NCBI GenBank assembly: GCA_037043235.1
Contig: JAWRVZ010000131.1
Location: 434,001 to 498,000 of the forward strand
Source: Rhodeus uyekii
Lineage: Eukaryota; Chordata; Actinopteri; Cypriniformes; Acheilognathidae
Direction: 5' to 3'
DNA length: 64,000 nt
In this document: piece after piece, positions 1 through 13,342 of the stretch
Numbering within the stretch: position 1 is the stretch's first letter
How the letters are laid out: every line of letters begins with the position of its first letter
Made by a program: the position numbers and the translations under genes
The notes under the pieces: generated by a model
The model's input: the letters and a program-made list of their open reading frames with translations, nothing else
Databases searched by the model: none
What the model was told of the DNA's origin: nothing

Positions 1-1050
1 AACATTTCCACCTCCAAACTGTCATGCCGTCCTTTTTCACAGACTGTCCCTCTCCTGGACATGTCCTGCAGCTGTTTCGTAGCTTAGTAACTCACCATCC
101 AGATGGAGTTCGTTTAGATTCCTTTATCTCTCCATCACTGCCTTATTTATAATCACCACCTTCACAGAAGCTCTGGCTACAGGTGGAATAAAAGAGGGTG
201 GAGGCGGTTGCCGCAAACAAGAATGTGCTTCTGTGTTAAAGAACAAGCAGTTGTTGTACCTGAGCACCTGCCAAGTGCGAAGATGAGATTGATTTCAGAG
301 CGGTTTGTTATTACAGTTTCTAGATTAGGTGCAGATTAGTAAATCAGCAATTAAATAACGTGTACAGCGGTCTGCTGGTGGCGTCCACTTGTAATTTGCC
401 TGCGTAGGTTGTTTATCCAACCCATCAAGCCTGAAGGGAATATTGTCAAGGCCTCTAATATGCTTTAAATTGAGCTTCTGTGTCCTTGAAGACAGCCTTT
501 GTATGCTTCATTTACATGAAGTCTGTAGCTAGTGACGTGAACATACACATTGTCTTATGGCCTTGCGTTTTGAAACTAGTTATTTGTAGCTGTTGTGGGC
601 AGCTTCTTTCGTCATTGCTGCCATGACACAAGTTTTGATGCAAATGTCTGCCATCATTCTGCCCCACTGCATGTCTTTTTTGTTTGTTTGAAATTGCATA
701 TTTAAAGACCTGTTCTACAGTGCTGTTTTGCGTACTGCCATGGCATATTTTAGGGTCTCTGCTCACAATATGGCTTAGTGCCTCTATTGTGGATGGTTAG
801 GGCCAGACTGCCTTTTTGCCTACGCTGGCAGTCTTTTCAACAGCAGACTCTGGATAGAGGTGGAGTTGATGGGGAAATTCCAGTGAATTCCATAGCTGAC
901 CTTTTGTGTGGAGGTCTGTGTGCTCATCCTGAGGTTGGATCTTCCTCTCTCTGTTGACCTTTGTATAATAATGAATGTGAATTAAAAGCTTTTTGCACCT
1001 CTTTGGACACATTTCATACCAATGTGTTACATACTAAATAAATGCAAATA
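1..1050. other. Non-coding stretch, nothing recognised
   Basis: I see no exon, RNA gene or recognisable transposon here. Open frames on the minus strand are short, have no family resemblance and lack convincing splice context. The stretch either lies upstream of carhsp1 or within a long 5' intron of it; the sequence does not decide which. Confidence 0.5.
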
Positions 1051-1957
1051 CAGTAATACCTCGGTTTACGAGTTTAATTCGTTCCAAGAGCGAGCTCGTA
1101 TCCCAAAATGCTCGTACACCAAAATAATTTCCCCCATAAGAATGCATTAAAAATCAATTAATTCATTCCACACGACCATAAATGCCCATTTTAAATATTT
1201 AGTTTTTATTTTACCCTATTAATTACAGTTAAAATTATAACCATTAAGATCTCATATAAATACTCTTTAAACAGACAATTAAACTTTAGACAATTAAACT
1301 CTAAAGATACTTGACAATTTACTGTAACTCACTTTGAGCAGCGTCTGCTGGCATGAATGACATGAGAGACAGACGAGGGAGGGGTAAAACACAAAACCTG
1401 GATTCAAGTGCAAATGAGTGAATTTATTATAATAGTGCAGAAAACAAACGAAGTGATAATCCAGAGTGAAAGTCGTGGAACGGGAGACGCGCGCGGCACC
1501 AACGCGAGCGCCGGGAGACTCGCGCGACACCAACGCGAGCGCCGGGAGACTCGCGCGACACCAACGCGAGCGCCGGGAGACTCGCGCGACACCAACGCGA
1601 GCTCCAGAGTGGAGAGAAGTGAGGAGACAATTAATTCATGAACCCCATATATATTTCACTACGTGAACAATAGAGGCTGAGAGAAGTTAAACTGCTGACA
1701 GAGCGAGGCTGAGAGAATGAATGCTTTAAGGGGTGATAAATGGGTTGGAACTGCGTGACTGTGTTATGAGAGGCTGTCATTAGGATATTTCCAGTAAAAA
1801 TGCCCGTGAAGATGCAGAGCGTTAGGACAAAAATGCGCGTGGGTGAGGGAAAAATTTGCTCGCACTCCGATACAAAGCTCGTACACCGATTCAACCCTCC
1901 ATGCTCGTACACCGATTTTCTTGTATACCAAGTCGCTTGTAAACCGAGGTACCACTG
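1051..1957. mobile_element. Tc1/mariner-type non-autonomous element with TIRs and TA target site
   Basis: The left end reads CAGTAATACCTCGGTTTAC and the right end, reverse complemented, CAGTGGTACCTCGGTTTAC. Both ends are flanked by TA, the target duplication of Tc1/mariner elements. The 907-bp interior has no transposase reading frame, so it would depend on an enzyme supplied in trans. A second pair of subterminal motifs (ctcgtacaccgatt) lies at about 1,878-1,918. A GC-rich minisatellite sits inside (see 1,481-1,605). The superfamily call rests on TIR style and the TA site. Confidence 0.75.
1481..1605. repeat. 31-bp GC-rich minisatellite inside the TIR element
   Basis: Three identical 31-bp units run from 1,501 to 1,593, starting aacgcgagcgccgggagact, with diverged partial units on each side. 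The tract is CpG-rich in an otherwise AT-rich region. It opens reading frames on both strands rich in Arg, Gly, Ser and Ala; these are by-products of the repeat, not genes. Confidence 0.9.
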
Positions 1958-4280
1958 TATATAAATGTTGATTTAGGGTTTTGGGTCAATAATTTTTGTT
2001 CAATAATGAAATGAGTACTTTGATACAGCAAGAATGCATTTATATTGATAGATGCGCTAAATTATTTTCTTTTCTAGCAAAGAATTATGAAAAACATATG
2101 CCAAATTTTCAGTGATTGTAAGTATTTTTCAGCAATTCAACATATTAGAATGATTTTTGAACAATCATGTGATGCTGAAATTTGTATTTCACAAAGCATT
2201 TTACAAATGTACTCTATTTTAATCAGATAAATGCAGCTGTGGTGAGCAAAAGGAAAAAACTTTCAAAAGCCTAAAAAAATCTCCCTGATCTCTCTCTCTC
2301 TCTCCCAAACTTTTTAATGTTCTTAGCTTTTTTATTTTGAATACTTAACAAAAAATCAAAGTTTAAATACACAACTATTTTTGAATTTCTAGTAAAAAAA
2401 AAGTACTACTAATAATAATCTAATAAATCAAGTCTTTAGCGAAGCAAATAGTAAATTAAGCTTTGTTCACAGTAACAAATTTTGCATTTGACTGGTATCC
2501 TTTAATGTGTTGGTATCAAAAAGGTTACTGTTATTTTAATTGTAGTGAGAGCCCTAGTTTTTTTCCTAGCATTTTTTATTTTCCTTTCAGCAGGGGTGCA
2601 AGAGGAAATATCATGGCATGTGTAGGGGGTTGGTCTTCACATGTTGTCTTTTGGTAATGGGAGACTCATTTGGAGCTTTTAGAGGTTGAGAACCACTGTT
2701 AAAGAGACTGCTTTATATGAATTGAAGCTTCATAATTTCTTACAAAGCAGTAATGTAAAAGTATGGTAATATCTTGCTGTTTTAATATATAAATTTAGAT
2801 AAATGTTTGCGAAATTCATATATTGTGGTATTTGCGTGTATTTACCAAGCCATTGAAGATACCATATCCCAAAACAATCATAGGCAGTATATCCCACAAG
2901 ATGAAGAAACTTCCACCGTATGACCATGTCCTTTCTGCTGATGTGTATGTGGAACGAATGAGAACTGAAGCAAACATTTCACCCATGCATCAGTACCTCC
3001 GCACACAATCAGCGCTATATAATTGGCCCTGGCTTTCAAACACTCACTGGCCTCGTTTTCTGTTTATGGAGCATGCCGAGTCTGACAGCAGAAAGCTATA
3101 ATTGCTGTGATGTAATCCATCTGTAGGTACAAAGGGGCCCGTTCTCATCTGGCGTCTCTCGAGGGAGCCGTTGGTACAGTGTTGCCATGGCAGAGCCGCC
3201 AGGGAGTATCCGGAAACCAATTTGCCACTTCTTGGGTACAATTTGAAATAATCAAATTATTATTTAATATGCTTTGTTTCATAAAGAACGTCTTTCGTGG
3301 TCATCCCACTGTTCTTCCTCAGTTTATGTTGGCTGTAATGACCCAGAGGAGAGTGATGACAGTGAGGGAGGGTATGCTTTCAGTGCCATTTGTTGCTGTG
3401 ATTACTGGGGATGCTTGACTCTTCGCAGGCCGTTTGTGTTAACATGCAGTGCTCAGTGCATTAGTTAACAGATCCCACAACCGAGTCCTGCACGAACCTC
3501 TAGTGGCTTGACCAAATGCTCTGCCGGCAGAGCAGGTTTGTAATATATTCCTGGACAGGGGGGATTTGTCAGATAGGACTAACAAAGGCTGAACATGGCC
3601 TGCAGCATCAACAGTGAATGATCGCATTACTGTCGCAAATGGGAGCTGCAGCCGCTGGAGGGTTGTGTAAAGTGCTGGTGATTATCAGTGATACTGAACC
3701 ACAAAGTCAAAGGGCTTAAAACACAGGTGACATTCAGTCTGTTTAAAATTGTAAATGAATTAATTCACATCTGTAATTTCTGCACATAATGCCTTGTATT
3801 TTAAATGTAATAGGAATGAGAGATGCAGAATGTCATAGCAGGATATATTCAAAATACAAGCTTTATGTCTCATGTTTCAATAGTAAGGTAACTAGTTGCT
3901 GATCTGAGTCATCTTGTGTTGGGTTGTCAAGTGGCTCCCTCAGGCTCTTACAGACACTGCTGTGTTCACTAGAGACATTTAGTTACCTGAGGTCTGTGTC
4001 AATATCACAGGCCAGCAATCAGTGGAAATTGCATTATTTTTGTAGCTGTGGAAAATTCTCAAAAGGAAGCGTATTGGGTATCTGTTTTGTGATTAATCAT
4101 GTTACATCATCTTAGTCACTCCTGTTAACTCACTGGAGGTTATGGACAAATTGAGAAGTTTGTTGAGGGACGCTTGAAATATAGATCCAGTAATTGTAAT
4201 CAAATTTTTTTGCAGGATATGCAATAGCACAAAGTAATAGCACATAATTGTATAGATCAATGTTTCCTCAAACAAATATA
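1958..4280. other. Non-coding stretch upstream of carhsp1
   Basis: No exon is supported here. About 2,880-3,260 is less AT-biased than its surroundings and free of obvious repeats, so it could be a conserved non-coding element or an unrecognised non-coding exon; I cannot tell from one sequence. The rest is AT-rich single-copy-looking DNA with short homopolymer and TC runs (for example near 2,290). Confidence 0.4.
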
Positions 4281-5206
4281 CAGTCATGGCCAAAATTGTT
4301 GGCACCCTTGAAATATTTACAGAAACTCAAGTATTGCATTAACAGGTTTTGCTATAAAACAATGTCAACAATCTCAAGGTTACAAATCCATCTCCAAAGA
4401 TCTAGATGTTCCTTTGTCCACAGTGTGCAACATTATCAAGATGTTTGCAACCCATGGCACTGTAACTAATCTCTTTGGATGTGAACAAAAGAGAAAAATT
4501 GATGAAAGGTTGCAACTTAGCAGTATAGTCTGGATGGTGGATAAGCAGCACCAACCAAGTTCCAAAGAAATTCAAGCTATCCTCTAGGCTCAGGGGGAAT
4601 CAGTTTCAATGCAAACTAACTATCAACATTTGAATTAAATGAAAATTTATGGCAGGAGACCCAGAAGGACCTACTGGTGACACAGAGACATAAAGCAAGA
4701 CTGCAGTTTGCCAAAATGTATTTGAGCAAGCCAAAATCCTTCTGGGAAAACGTCTTGTTTTGCTGCCAAAAAGCACCCAAAAATGGATGGCAACAAAGCT
4801 CTGGAGAGTTCTGAAGTGGCAATGAGTCCACATCTAAATCCCATTGAACACCTGTGGAGATCATACAATTTCTGTTGAGAAAAGGCGCCCTTCCATTATG
4901 AGAGACCTGGAGCAGTTTGCAAAGAAAGGGTGGTCCAAAATTCTGGGTAAGAAGCTTATTGATGGTTATTGGAAGCGATTGATTTTGGTTGTTTTTTCTA
5001 AAGGGTGTGCAAACAAATTAAATTAAGGATGCCAACAATTTTGTCCAGACCATTTTTGGAGTCTTGTGTGAAATTGACTTTTTTTTCTTCCTAATTTTTT
5101 GTTCCAGTACACACAAAGGGAACAAATGTGTGTAGGAAAACGTGTTGATGCAATACTTGATTTTCTGGAAATTCTTCAGAGGTGCCAACGATTTTGACCA
5201 TGACTG
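4281..5206 (+). mobile_element. Tc1-like transposon, internally deleted and decayed
   Basis: The element starts cagtcatggccaaaattgtt and ends with the inverted counterpart ccaacgattttgaccatgactg, with TA on both sides (4,279-4,280 and 5,207-5,208). At 926 bp it is well short of the roughly 1.6 kb of a full Tc1 element. Scattered plus-strand stretches in the interior resemble Tc1 transposase, including a degenerate C-terminal region near 4,844-5,020, but stops and frameshifts break it. It is non-functional. Confidence 0.85.
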
Positions 5207-5967
5207 TAAATGATTAAAATGTGAGTTAAGTATTTTGAATTGGCATTGCAAAAAAATGCCTTTAAAAGTCAATACAGTATATTTTTTCACTACACTGTTA
5301 TCATGGCCAAAATAATAAACTTAACTACCGGTACATTATCGCAGAATGTTTATAGTTTTTGGGGGATAAAATTGCCATCTGTTAAATGTATTTTTTGTTT
5401 TTGTTCTATTTTTGGACCAATGAATCGGGCTCAAAATAAAGTGTAAAGTGGAGGGAGTTTTTGCCTAAAATAACTTCCTATTAATCAGGACTTCCTGCAG
5501 ACTGGGTCTTACACACCATCTTTTTTTATGGGAAAAAAAACCTCCCACAGTGATGAATAAAATTTTTTTTTTTCAGGTATGGGTAGAATTTCGCTTTCAT
5601 CTCCTTTCATCACATAATTTTGTGCAGCAGCAATAGCTTCGTCTTTTTTTCCGTTTTTTCTTCTTTCATTTAATGGTGGTACTGACACCTTTGATTCTGA
5701 AGTGTCAACCTGGTAGTTGCTGGTGCTGGATAATTTTTTTTAAGGTTTTTTTTTATATTCCATATATGTAGGCTTAACATAAATTTTCTTTATTTTTTAT
5801 ATCACATCATCAATACTTACAAATCCATTTTGCAAGAATATCACTCTGTCATCATCAGACACAGAACTTTGTTTTTGTGTGCCATTTGCAATATTTTTGA
5901 TTTCAGTAATGTATATGTGCATTTCAGTTTCAAAAAGTAAAGCTTCTCGCCCTTTTTGCCTTCCCAG
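5207..5967. other. Non-coding, T-rich stretch before the first coding exon of carhsp1
   Basis: This is intron or 5' flank, rich in poly-T and poly-A runs. The only functional signal I can support is the polypyrimidine tract and acceptor (tttttgccttcccag) ending at 5,967, which begins the first coding exon of carhsp1. It shows that at least one further 5' non-coding exon exists upstream; I could not locate it. Confidence 0.6.
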
Positions 5968-5993
5968 TTTCCTTTGAGCGTCCCACCGCCAGC

Positions 5994-7322
5994 ATGTCCT
6001 CAGAAGCATCATCTCCTGTGAAGTCCACCACCCCTCCTCTGTCCCCGATGTCACCGATCTCTCCAGTGTCCCCTAGCTCTCTGCGTCCGCCCGCCTGCCG
6101 CCACCGAGACCGGTCACCCTCTCCCATGAGGAACTACCTGATTCCCAGTCCCCTGCCCACCCGCCGCAACCGCACCTGCTCAGCGTGAGTATATCATATT
6201 CGTCTATACCAGAGATGTCCAATCCTGCTCCTGTAGGGCCGTTGTCCTTATCTCTAACCCCACTGAAACACCTAAACCAGCTAATCAAAGTCTTGCTAAG
6301 CATACTAAAAACACCCAGGCTGATGTATTATGGCACATTGTCTAGAGGGCAGTGGTTCTCCAGGACTGTGTTTGGACACCCCGATACTTCAGTCTCAACG
6401 ACTAATATTCATGTCCCTCTATCCCAACAGGGCAGCACGTGCAGCTGAGGGGCCAGTCTTCCGTGGGATCTGCAAGTGCTTTTCACGTTCCAAAGGACAT
6501 GGTTTCATCACACCATCAGACGGAGGCAATGACATCTTTGTGCACATATCTGAGTGAGTTCACTGGGCAAACATCTGCCTCCAACAAGTTTTCATGCTAC
6601 GTCAAAGCCAACACACATTCCACCTCAAACCCAGTTAGATCTGAATCACATGTATCAACAACCCTTTGATTATCAGTGACGCAGATACAAACACAAATCA
6701 TCACTAACAGGCAGCCAGAGTTCATAAGTGTTAGTGTATTTGTACTGATCTTGAAGGAGGGGGCTTCTGGGAATAGAAACTTGTGGAGTGTGTGAAAGGT
6801 TTTGGGGTCAGGGCTCTGTTAAATACTTGAGTGTGAGATAAGAGCGGTAGACTGGCTTCTTTCAGATGAAGTGTGTGTTTGGCCAGTAGAAAATGGATAG
6901 CTGTGGCAGCTGCCTGCTGTTCAAACATTCAGTACGTCAAATTATTTTAAGAAACGCATAAATAAGCATTTCAACACCATTTTGTAATTTTCTTATTTTA
7001 GACTTCTTAGTTTGATGTTCTTCAACCACGTTTGTCAAAAGGGGATCCATTTTGCCATAAAAATGTCTATTTGAATTGTTCGTTTCATATCTGAAATGTT
7101 TTCCGTATGATGCATTTCTTTGTCTAATATTTTGCTGATGATCTCCATTCTTCTAACAGCATTGAGGGCGAGTATGTGCCTGTAGAAGGAGATGAAGTTA
7201 GCTACAAGCTCTGCTCTATTCCACCTAAACTTGAGAAGATCCAGGCCGTTGAGGTGACCATCACTCATTTAGCTCCTGGCACGAAGCATGAGACCTGGTC
7301 AGGAGTGGTGTTCGAATCATGA
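5994..7322 (+). CDS. carhsp1: Calcium-regulated heat-stable protein 1 (cold-shock domain RNA-binding protein)
   Basis: Three coding exons: 5,994-6,184, 6,431-6,553 and 7,160-7,322 (stop TGA 7,320-7,322), 477 nt giving 158 residues, close to the roughly 147 of mammals. Introns are GT-AG and phases close. Residues 1-63 are a Ser/Pro-rich tail with SPSP and PSPLPTRR motifs and a Ser at about 63, corresponding to the phosphorylated N-terminal region of the mammalian protein. Residues about 70-125 form the cold-shock domain with RNP1-like KGHGFITP and RNP2-like DIFVHIS. The C-terminus (about 128-158) carries the family-typical HLAPGTKHETWSG. The family binds single-stranded RNA in the cytoplasm and has been linked to TNF mRNA stability; here function is inferred from homology. 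The ATG follows an acceptor at 5,967 by 26 nt. A MITE fills most of the 246-bp first coding intron. Confidence 0.95.
6211..6382. mobile_element. Palindromic MITE in carhsp1 intron
   Basis: The left half (gatgtccaatcctgctcctg) and the reverse complement of the right half (beginning ggggtgtccaaac) are diverged inverted copies, the shape of the very common fish repeat whose ends read GTGTCCAATCCTGCTCCTGGAG. It is about 172 bp long and accounts for most of the 246-bp intron between carhsp1 coding exons 1 and 2, about 26 bp from the donor and 48 bp from the acceptor. Confidence 0.7.
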
Positions 7323-8790
7323 GGTCCTCAAGAAGAGTAGCTCTCTGACTCTGAACTGTGTGATAGTGATAGCGATGAGGGTTTTGTTTACTTTTCTGGA
7401 AGGGAACAGCTAAATGAATTAATGCCTTTACATGCTGTGTGACATAATGGCACAACTCCAAGAAAAATATAAAAAATCATGCATCTTCATTAGGATTGTT
7501 TTCTTGAAGTTATCTTGATTATGTGGCATGAACTGCAGTCAGTTATACTTTAACCATCTGTGATTTGCTGATTGATTTGATTGCTCTTAAAAATTGATTG
7601 CTTACTCTTTACAGGAAGCCTTAATGCATATCTCTTCTCTTGTTTTATATTCACCGTGTATGTGTACATTGTGAAAATATATAATTTTGATCATTTCTTG
7701 TGCATGCGTGTTTATTCAAAGACTAGCAAGAAAAAAAGATTCAAATTGTCAATTTATTTTGTAACTTCCTCAGACGACAACAAGGTTAATGTAGAAATTA
7801 CCTCTAATTTTACTACACATAACAGTGTAAACCATAGCAGTTTTTTTGTAGTTGCTAGGGTGGGTATCAATAATACACATTTCTCAATTAAATACTGATT
7901 TTGCCGAGTACAAACAGAAAGCTTTTACATCGCGAGTCACTGTTGCTGCCTGTCTACAACATTTAAAAGGAACAGTTAAAAGGCATCCAAAACCACATTT
8001 CTACGTTACACTGATGTGGGATACAATATCACAAAGGAATACCTTCTCTAACACAGTGTTATGATTTTATACATATATGTGGTGAGTAAATGTCAGTTAA
8101 ATAAGGAACTTGATTCTGATGCGGCTGTAAACAACATGGTTAGTCTTCACTAACAAAGCTTACACAAAGAGCATTGCATAATCTCACTACATTGAGTACA
8201 AACTGGAGTTTAAGTATTTAAAGAAAGGACAATTAAAACAAACCAAGCTGAAGGGATGTTCACTTTCAGCTTGACGCAACTAGAACAGGTCACCCTCAAA
8301 ATGATAAACATTTACAGGCTGTGATGGCCATTAAGTGAAGATGGCCTTTTCTTACATGGCCTGTAATGAGAAACATGAGAGGATCATGCTCAGCAAGGCA
8401 GAGGCTGGACAACCCCAAGCTTGTGCTTTTAAAACATGCTTCCTGGTGGATTTCTATTATTAGATCAGGTAGATGTTTAGTTGTAAAAAATACAAATGTA
8501 TCTTTCATTTTCAATTATAAAATTCTGTTAGCACTGCAGGATAGTCCTGTAGCAAATATCAGACCTCACATTATCGCACCAGGTTATACGAAAAAAAAAA
8601 CTCAAAAGGGTTAAATGTTTTGTGCCAGCAACATTCTGTTCATATCAAACTGGGTTTCAAACTAGAGACTTAAAAACAATGGCTCTATGATTGAGGAATA
8701 ATATAGTAAAGCAGCCACCTCAATAAAGGGACTTTCTGATTGCTTGAAGGTTTTTGGCTCAACAGATGTCCTGTTAAAATGGGAATAAAG
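7323..8790 (+). other. carhsp1: Probable carhsp1 3' UTR
   Basis: Following the stop codon there is AT-rich sequence with no further exon. Two AATAAA signals on the plus strand, at 8,722-8,727 and 8,784-8,789, are plausible polyadenylation sites and would give a 3' UTR of about 1.4 kb. Earlier cleavage cannot be excluded. The stretch has no trace of pmm2 or tmem186, which lie between carhsp1 and abat in human. Confidence 0.45.
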
Positions 8791-9029
8791 GCTCTACAGT
8801 TCTCTGTACCTTCTCACTTTTTCCAGCTTTCCATTGGCTCACTCCAACGCTTCAAAATGCAATCAGTTCAACGATTCCACAACTTGTCTTTCTCACATGC
8901 TTTTTCTTTAGAGAGGACTCTGTAAAATCAACCTGTCATCATGCAAAATTACAAACTAAATTTCCTGTGCAACCATTTCTTTATAAGTACTAAAATAGTT
9001 ATATTTTATCTCCATAAATGATATAATAA

Positions 9030-9565
9030 GACCGTAGCAGCAACTTTTATTGACCACTCATCTTATATTAACTTTCAAATTCTCAGACCTGGTCTCTTTT
9101 TTATGAGACATAACTGTAAGAAATATTGCAATTAGAAACCCTGTGCCATCTCTGAGGTCTATATATTGCTTGATTTAACTGGCTTCCAACGGAAGGACTT
9201 TTTGTTTGTGAAACTTTCAGGTCCTGAATGACTTTACAGTTCTCAAACCAAGTTTCAACATTTTGAGAGATTTTAATATATAATTTGAGTGAATGACCCT
9301 GAATTTGGGGCATTACTACTGGTATAATTTCTTCTGATCGTCAGAAGAAAAGGGGGAAATATGGTAGCAGGGCAAAATCCGCTTCAGATAAATAAAAAGA
9401 AATGGAAAAACAGATTCCTATCCTTCTTATTTTGAACTGACGGGAAGAGAGCAGATGGAAAAAAGAGAAAGACGGTGACCAATTCATTGTGACAGGCTGA
9501 TATAAACCCTTAAGTGGGCTTGGACCATATTAGTTTCATAATCAAAGCTGATCTGGCAGCAATCA
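9030..9565 (-). other. abat: Probable abat 3' UTR
   Basis: On the minus strand the sequence after the abat stop runs without another exon to an AATAAA signal at 9,046-9,051, giving a 3' UTR of about 0.5 kb. The carhsp1 and abat transcripts would then end tail to tail within about 250 bp of each other. Confidence 0.45.
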
Positions 9566-12500
9566 CTATTTATGCTCAATCAGAACATCATTCAGGATGT
9601 TCAGGAGCTGATGGACATGGTACTCCTTGAAGACCAGAGCCGGACGGAAACGGATGGAGCTTTCTCCACAGGAACCCAAAAACAAACCTGGTGAGATAAA
9701 CAGATTTTATTTTAGAGAACATAGTATCCCATAAAGCCTCTGCATCTCGTGCGGACAGGGTCTAAAAAGAACACTACTTGTCATATATTATCATTAATAT
9801 GATTGATTGCTATACTACTAATAACATTATGGCAAATTAATTTTTTTATAATTACCTTTCACTAGCTCTCTAAAATTGCAAATTTAACTTTAAAATTTTA
9901 ACTTCCATCCCACATAATCAAGAGAACAAAATAGTCACTTTGTGGAAAATTGGCACAAAATTTCTTCATAAAAATGGAAGTTGCTGCATCATAAATTACT
10001 TGCGTCTCAGAGGGTGCAAATGAAACGCAGTGAATGCTGTCATGTGAATGTGAGAAGCTTCTGCAAGGTCATTGTACTAAATCATTTTGATAGACATTTC
10101 AGAATGATCAAACCATTGCTGGTTAATCCAGTTTTCCAATCACATCAAGTGTTAAGGCAATGTCTTGCAAGTTTATTGTTGCACATCAAGGGATTTATTC
10201 TGTTCCTATTATAGTTTAAGCACAATTTGTCTTTTGACATTATATCTTATATTATAATTTCTTCAGATTATTTTTTAATGCAAATCTTTTTTTTGATTTA
10301 TTAATAAACTGCAAAACAATCCAATTGTCACAAGAAAAATCTTTTATATATTTTTTCAGGTAGTTATAATTCTCTCAGCAGACAGGAAAAAGTCAATTTT
10401 GAACCGTGTGTGTTGGTTAGCCACAGCGTACCTTTGCACCTGGCCTTCATCATGATACTGTTGCGTGTGGCATCATTGCAGACGTCAATGGCACAGAATG
10501 TACCCTGGCCACGGGCTCTGCTCAGGATATGAGGGTACTGGGTCTACGTGAGGAGAAGCAGCGAGACATTAAACTAATGTGGAAAGCATCATAAATCCAC
10601 AGCTTCAAAACAAACACTCATTACGCTGCTCAGGTCGATAATAGGATCAGGTTCTCTCAGATGAACAATGAACATCATGATAAAACCGTTAAAGGTTTTA
10701 AAGCCCGTCATGATGAGCTGTGGTGTCTGTGAGGAATCAGTCACGCAAGGATATAAATGAAGATGGCCGTACCTGCAGTGCGTTAAGGCCCTGCAAAAGA
10801 GCCTTCCCTGAGCGCGTCACCTCTTCCAGAAGGTTCTCTCTTCTGATCACATTAAGCACCTCTGATAAGAACAGGTTCTTTGAGGGGTCTCCCATCCAGG
10901 TGTTGAAAATTCTGTAGGGCTGATGAGGACACATATTTCATATTTTAAATGGTTACACTAAAGTCTTTTTTAAAGACGTCCTGCAACCCAAAATGTGTTT
11001 AGTTTTTTTTTTATTTAAAAGCCAAATCACTCCTTTATATAGGCTACTTTAATAAAAGGAACAGGGTCTTCAGTATGTTCCACCTTAAAATCTGGTTTTA
11101 ATGCATCAACATGAGAGAAATCTTAGGCAAGCAAATTCATTTGTTGCATTATGGTTTGTAAGTTTCCCCTTTACATCAAAGTAGACAAAAATAAATGTAT
11201 TAATGCAAATGTAAATACAAGAAATTATGTCCACTATTAAAAATGTATTGATAGAATTATAATTATTATGAATAATTATCAATATTCTCATCTCTCCCCA
11301 TGAGCACTGGTTACTTGCATGTTTCTGGACAATAGACAATTTTGGTTTCTGTTTTCGCCACAAATGTCTCTTTTGCACCACTGTTCAATTTCTCAGGTTT
11401 TTATTTAAAGCATACGTTTATAGTTATATGCATGTATGGTTATAAAGCTCATATGCAGATTTATAAGTTAAATATGTTTATATTTTTTGTAATAGGTTTA
11501 TATGTCGACTTTAAGATCCTTCTTTATGCATAAAAGGCACTGCACAATTTGGTTCCGGATAATTGTTCGTATTTAAATTTGTGATCTAATAAGGCCATAC
11601 ACCGCCTCTTGGTCATTAAGATCTTGTGATCAGTTACTTTTAGCTGTCCCTCGCTCTTGTTGTAAATAAAAAGGTGATCAATCTAGCTCTGGAACGGTCT
11701 TTCTTTGGACATCAGGGCCTCTCCGTCTATTAAATCCAGTTTAAAGATTTATTTTTAATCTCTAGCATTCAAGTGATACTGTATTATGCATTTTGAATAA
11801 CTATACATTTTCACTGAAGGTCCAGTTAAATCATTGTGTGTATTTTGGGTTTATTTAGAAGGTCTTGAATACAATCAACTGTTATTTTATGTAATTTAGC
11901 TTTTTTTGGAAAATATTTTTTTTTAAACGCATGCCTTATAATTTAGATACAATTGCATCATTGGAGGTATATTTTCAGAAAGAAACAATAGGGGGCATGA
12001 TTGCTCAATTCAATACGGTTACAAACCTCATTCAAGGACACGTAGTCATTTAGGCAAAGATTGCAAAACTGACAGAACAATCATTTGGTACAAAAACACA
12101 TTAGAACGCTATTCAACACTGATGACTTAAAAACGATTAAACAGCCAATAGGGAACAATTACTGGGATTGGGATTGACGATTTTGCATGATGAAACAATG
12201 ACAGCTCTTACTTTGTCCGCTTGCAGTTCATCCCTGTGGTAGTATCCTCCTGTTAGCATCTTCTTACTGAAGGAGACAATATCAGCAGGGTCATCCAGAC
12301 CCCAATGCTCATGGGCCCAGAACTTGCCTGTTGCTCCTCCACCCGTCTGCACCTCATCCACATGGAAACCACAGCCATGCTGAAAGATTCAGACACAGAT
12401 AAACACCCTTCAGCTCACTCTCTGTCAAAACCCATCTTGTCAGCCAGCAAAAAACTACATACAACACCCCCCAGACACAGCCGTTGCATTTGGCGACGCT

Positions 12501-13306
12501 TCATTTCAAGTGAACACTTCCTGGATTTTTCAGGGAGAGCGTGGACTTCACAGTTACTTAAAGGGCCTCTTTTCTCTGCATAAAGCAGCCTTATTAAATC
12601 ATTCCCTTTTGTCTGCTTTATCTCATTCAGAAGGACTCAATTTAGATTTAAAAAAAACGTTGTGCAGAGTCTTGAGTGACAGTCTTTCAAAAAGTCTCAT
12701 TTTATCCATTTATAACTGGAATGTCTATCTAAGATGGCTTCAAAGCACAGACCCAGTAAGATAGGAGGAGGATAACTAAGCATTAAAGAACAGTTAGCTT
12801 GGAAAAAAGCGTTTCACCTTGCGAGCAATATTTCGCAATTTGATAAAGAAGTCTGGTGAGGCGTGGTTGTCCCCTCCCTCAGCTTGGATGGGCTCGATAA
12901 CAATGCCAGCAACTGGTTTGCCCTTCTGCCTCCACTTCACGATGAGATCCTCAACCTGACACACAGACGAGACTAAAAAGGTAAGTAAAGCATGCACCTA
13001 TAAATGATCTTACTTGCATGTTAAGAACTAGGTAACAGTTCGCAGTCTGTGGACTGCAACAAAGAGTACCATCTGTTTTTAATAAACTATGTTGCACTCC
13101 GTCCAAAATTTTAAGTGAGATATTCCTACTGGATATCTAGTGTCAGACAAAATGAGCATTTATTTATTTATTTAAAAATAAATAAAATAATAAATATAAA
13201 AACTGCTAATTAACATTATGCAACAAATACTTTCAACTAAACTGAACTTGTGTTCAACAAAGAATATTGCAGAAATGCCCAATTTGTCAACTATATAAAT
13301 AAATAA

Positions 13307-13342
<36 letters not shown>

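Noticed and set aside
1404..1666. Open frames on both strands rich in Arg, Gly, Ala and Ser
   Set aside because: They are produced by the 31-bp minisatellite inside a TIR element.
7323..9565. Search for pmm2 or tmem186 exons between carhsp1 and abat
   Set aside because: No frame on either strand resembles either protein; the space is explained by two 3' UTRs.
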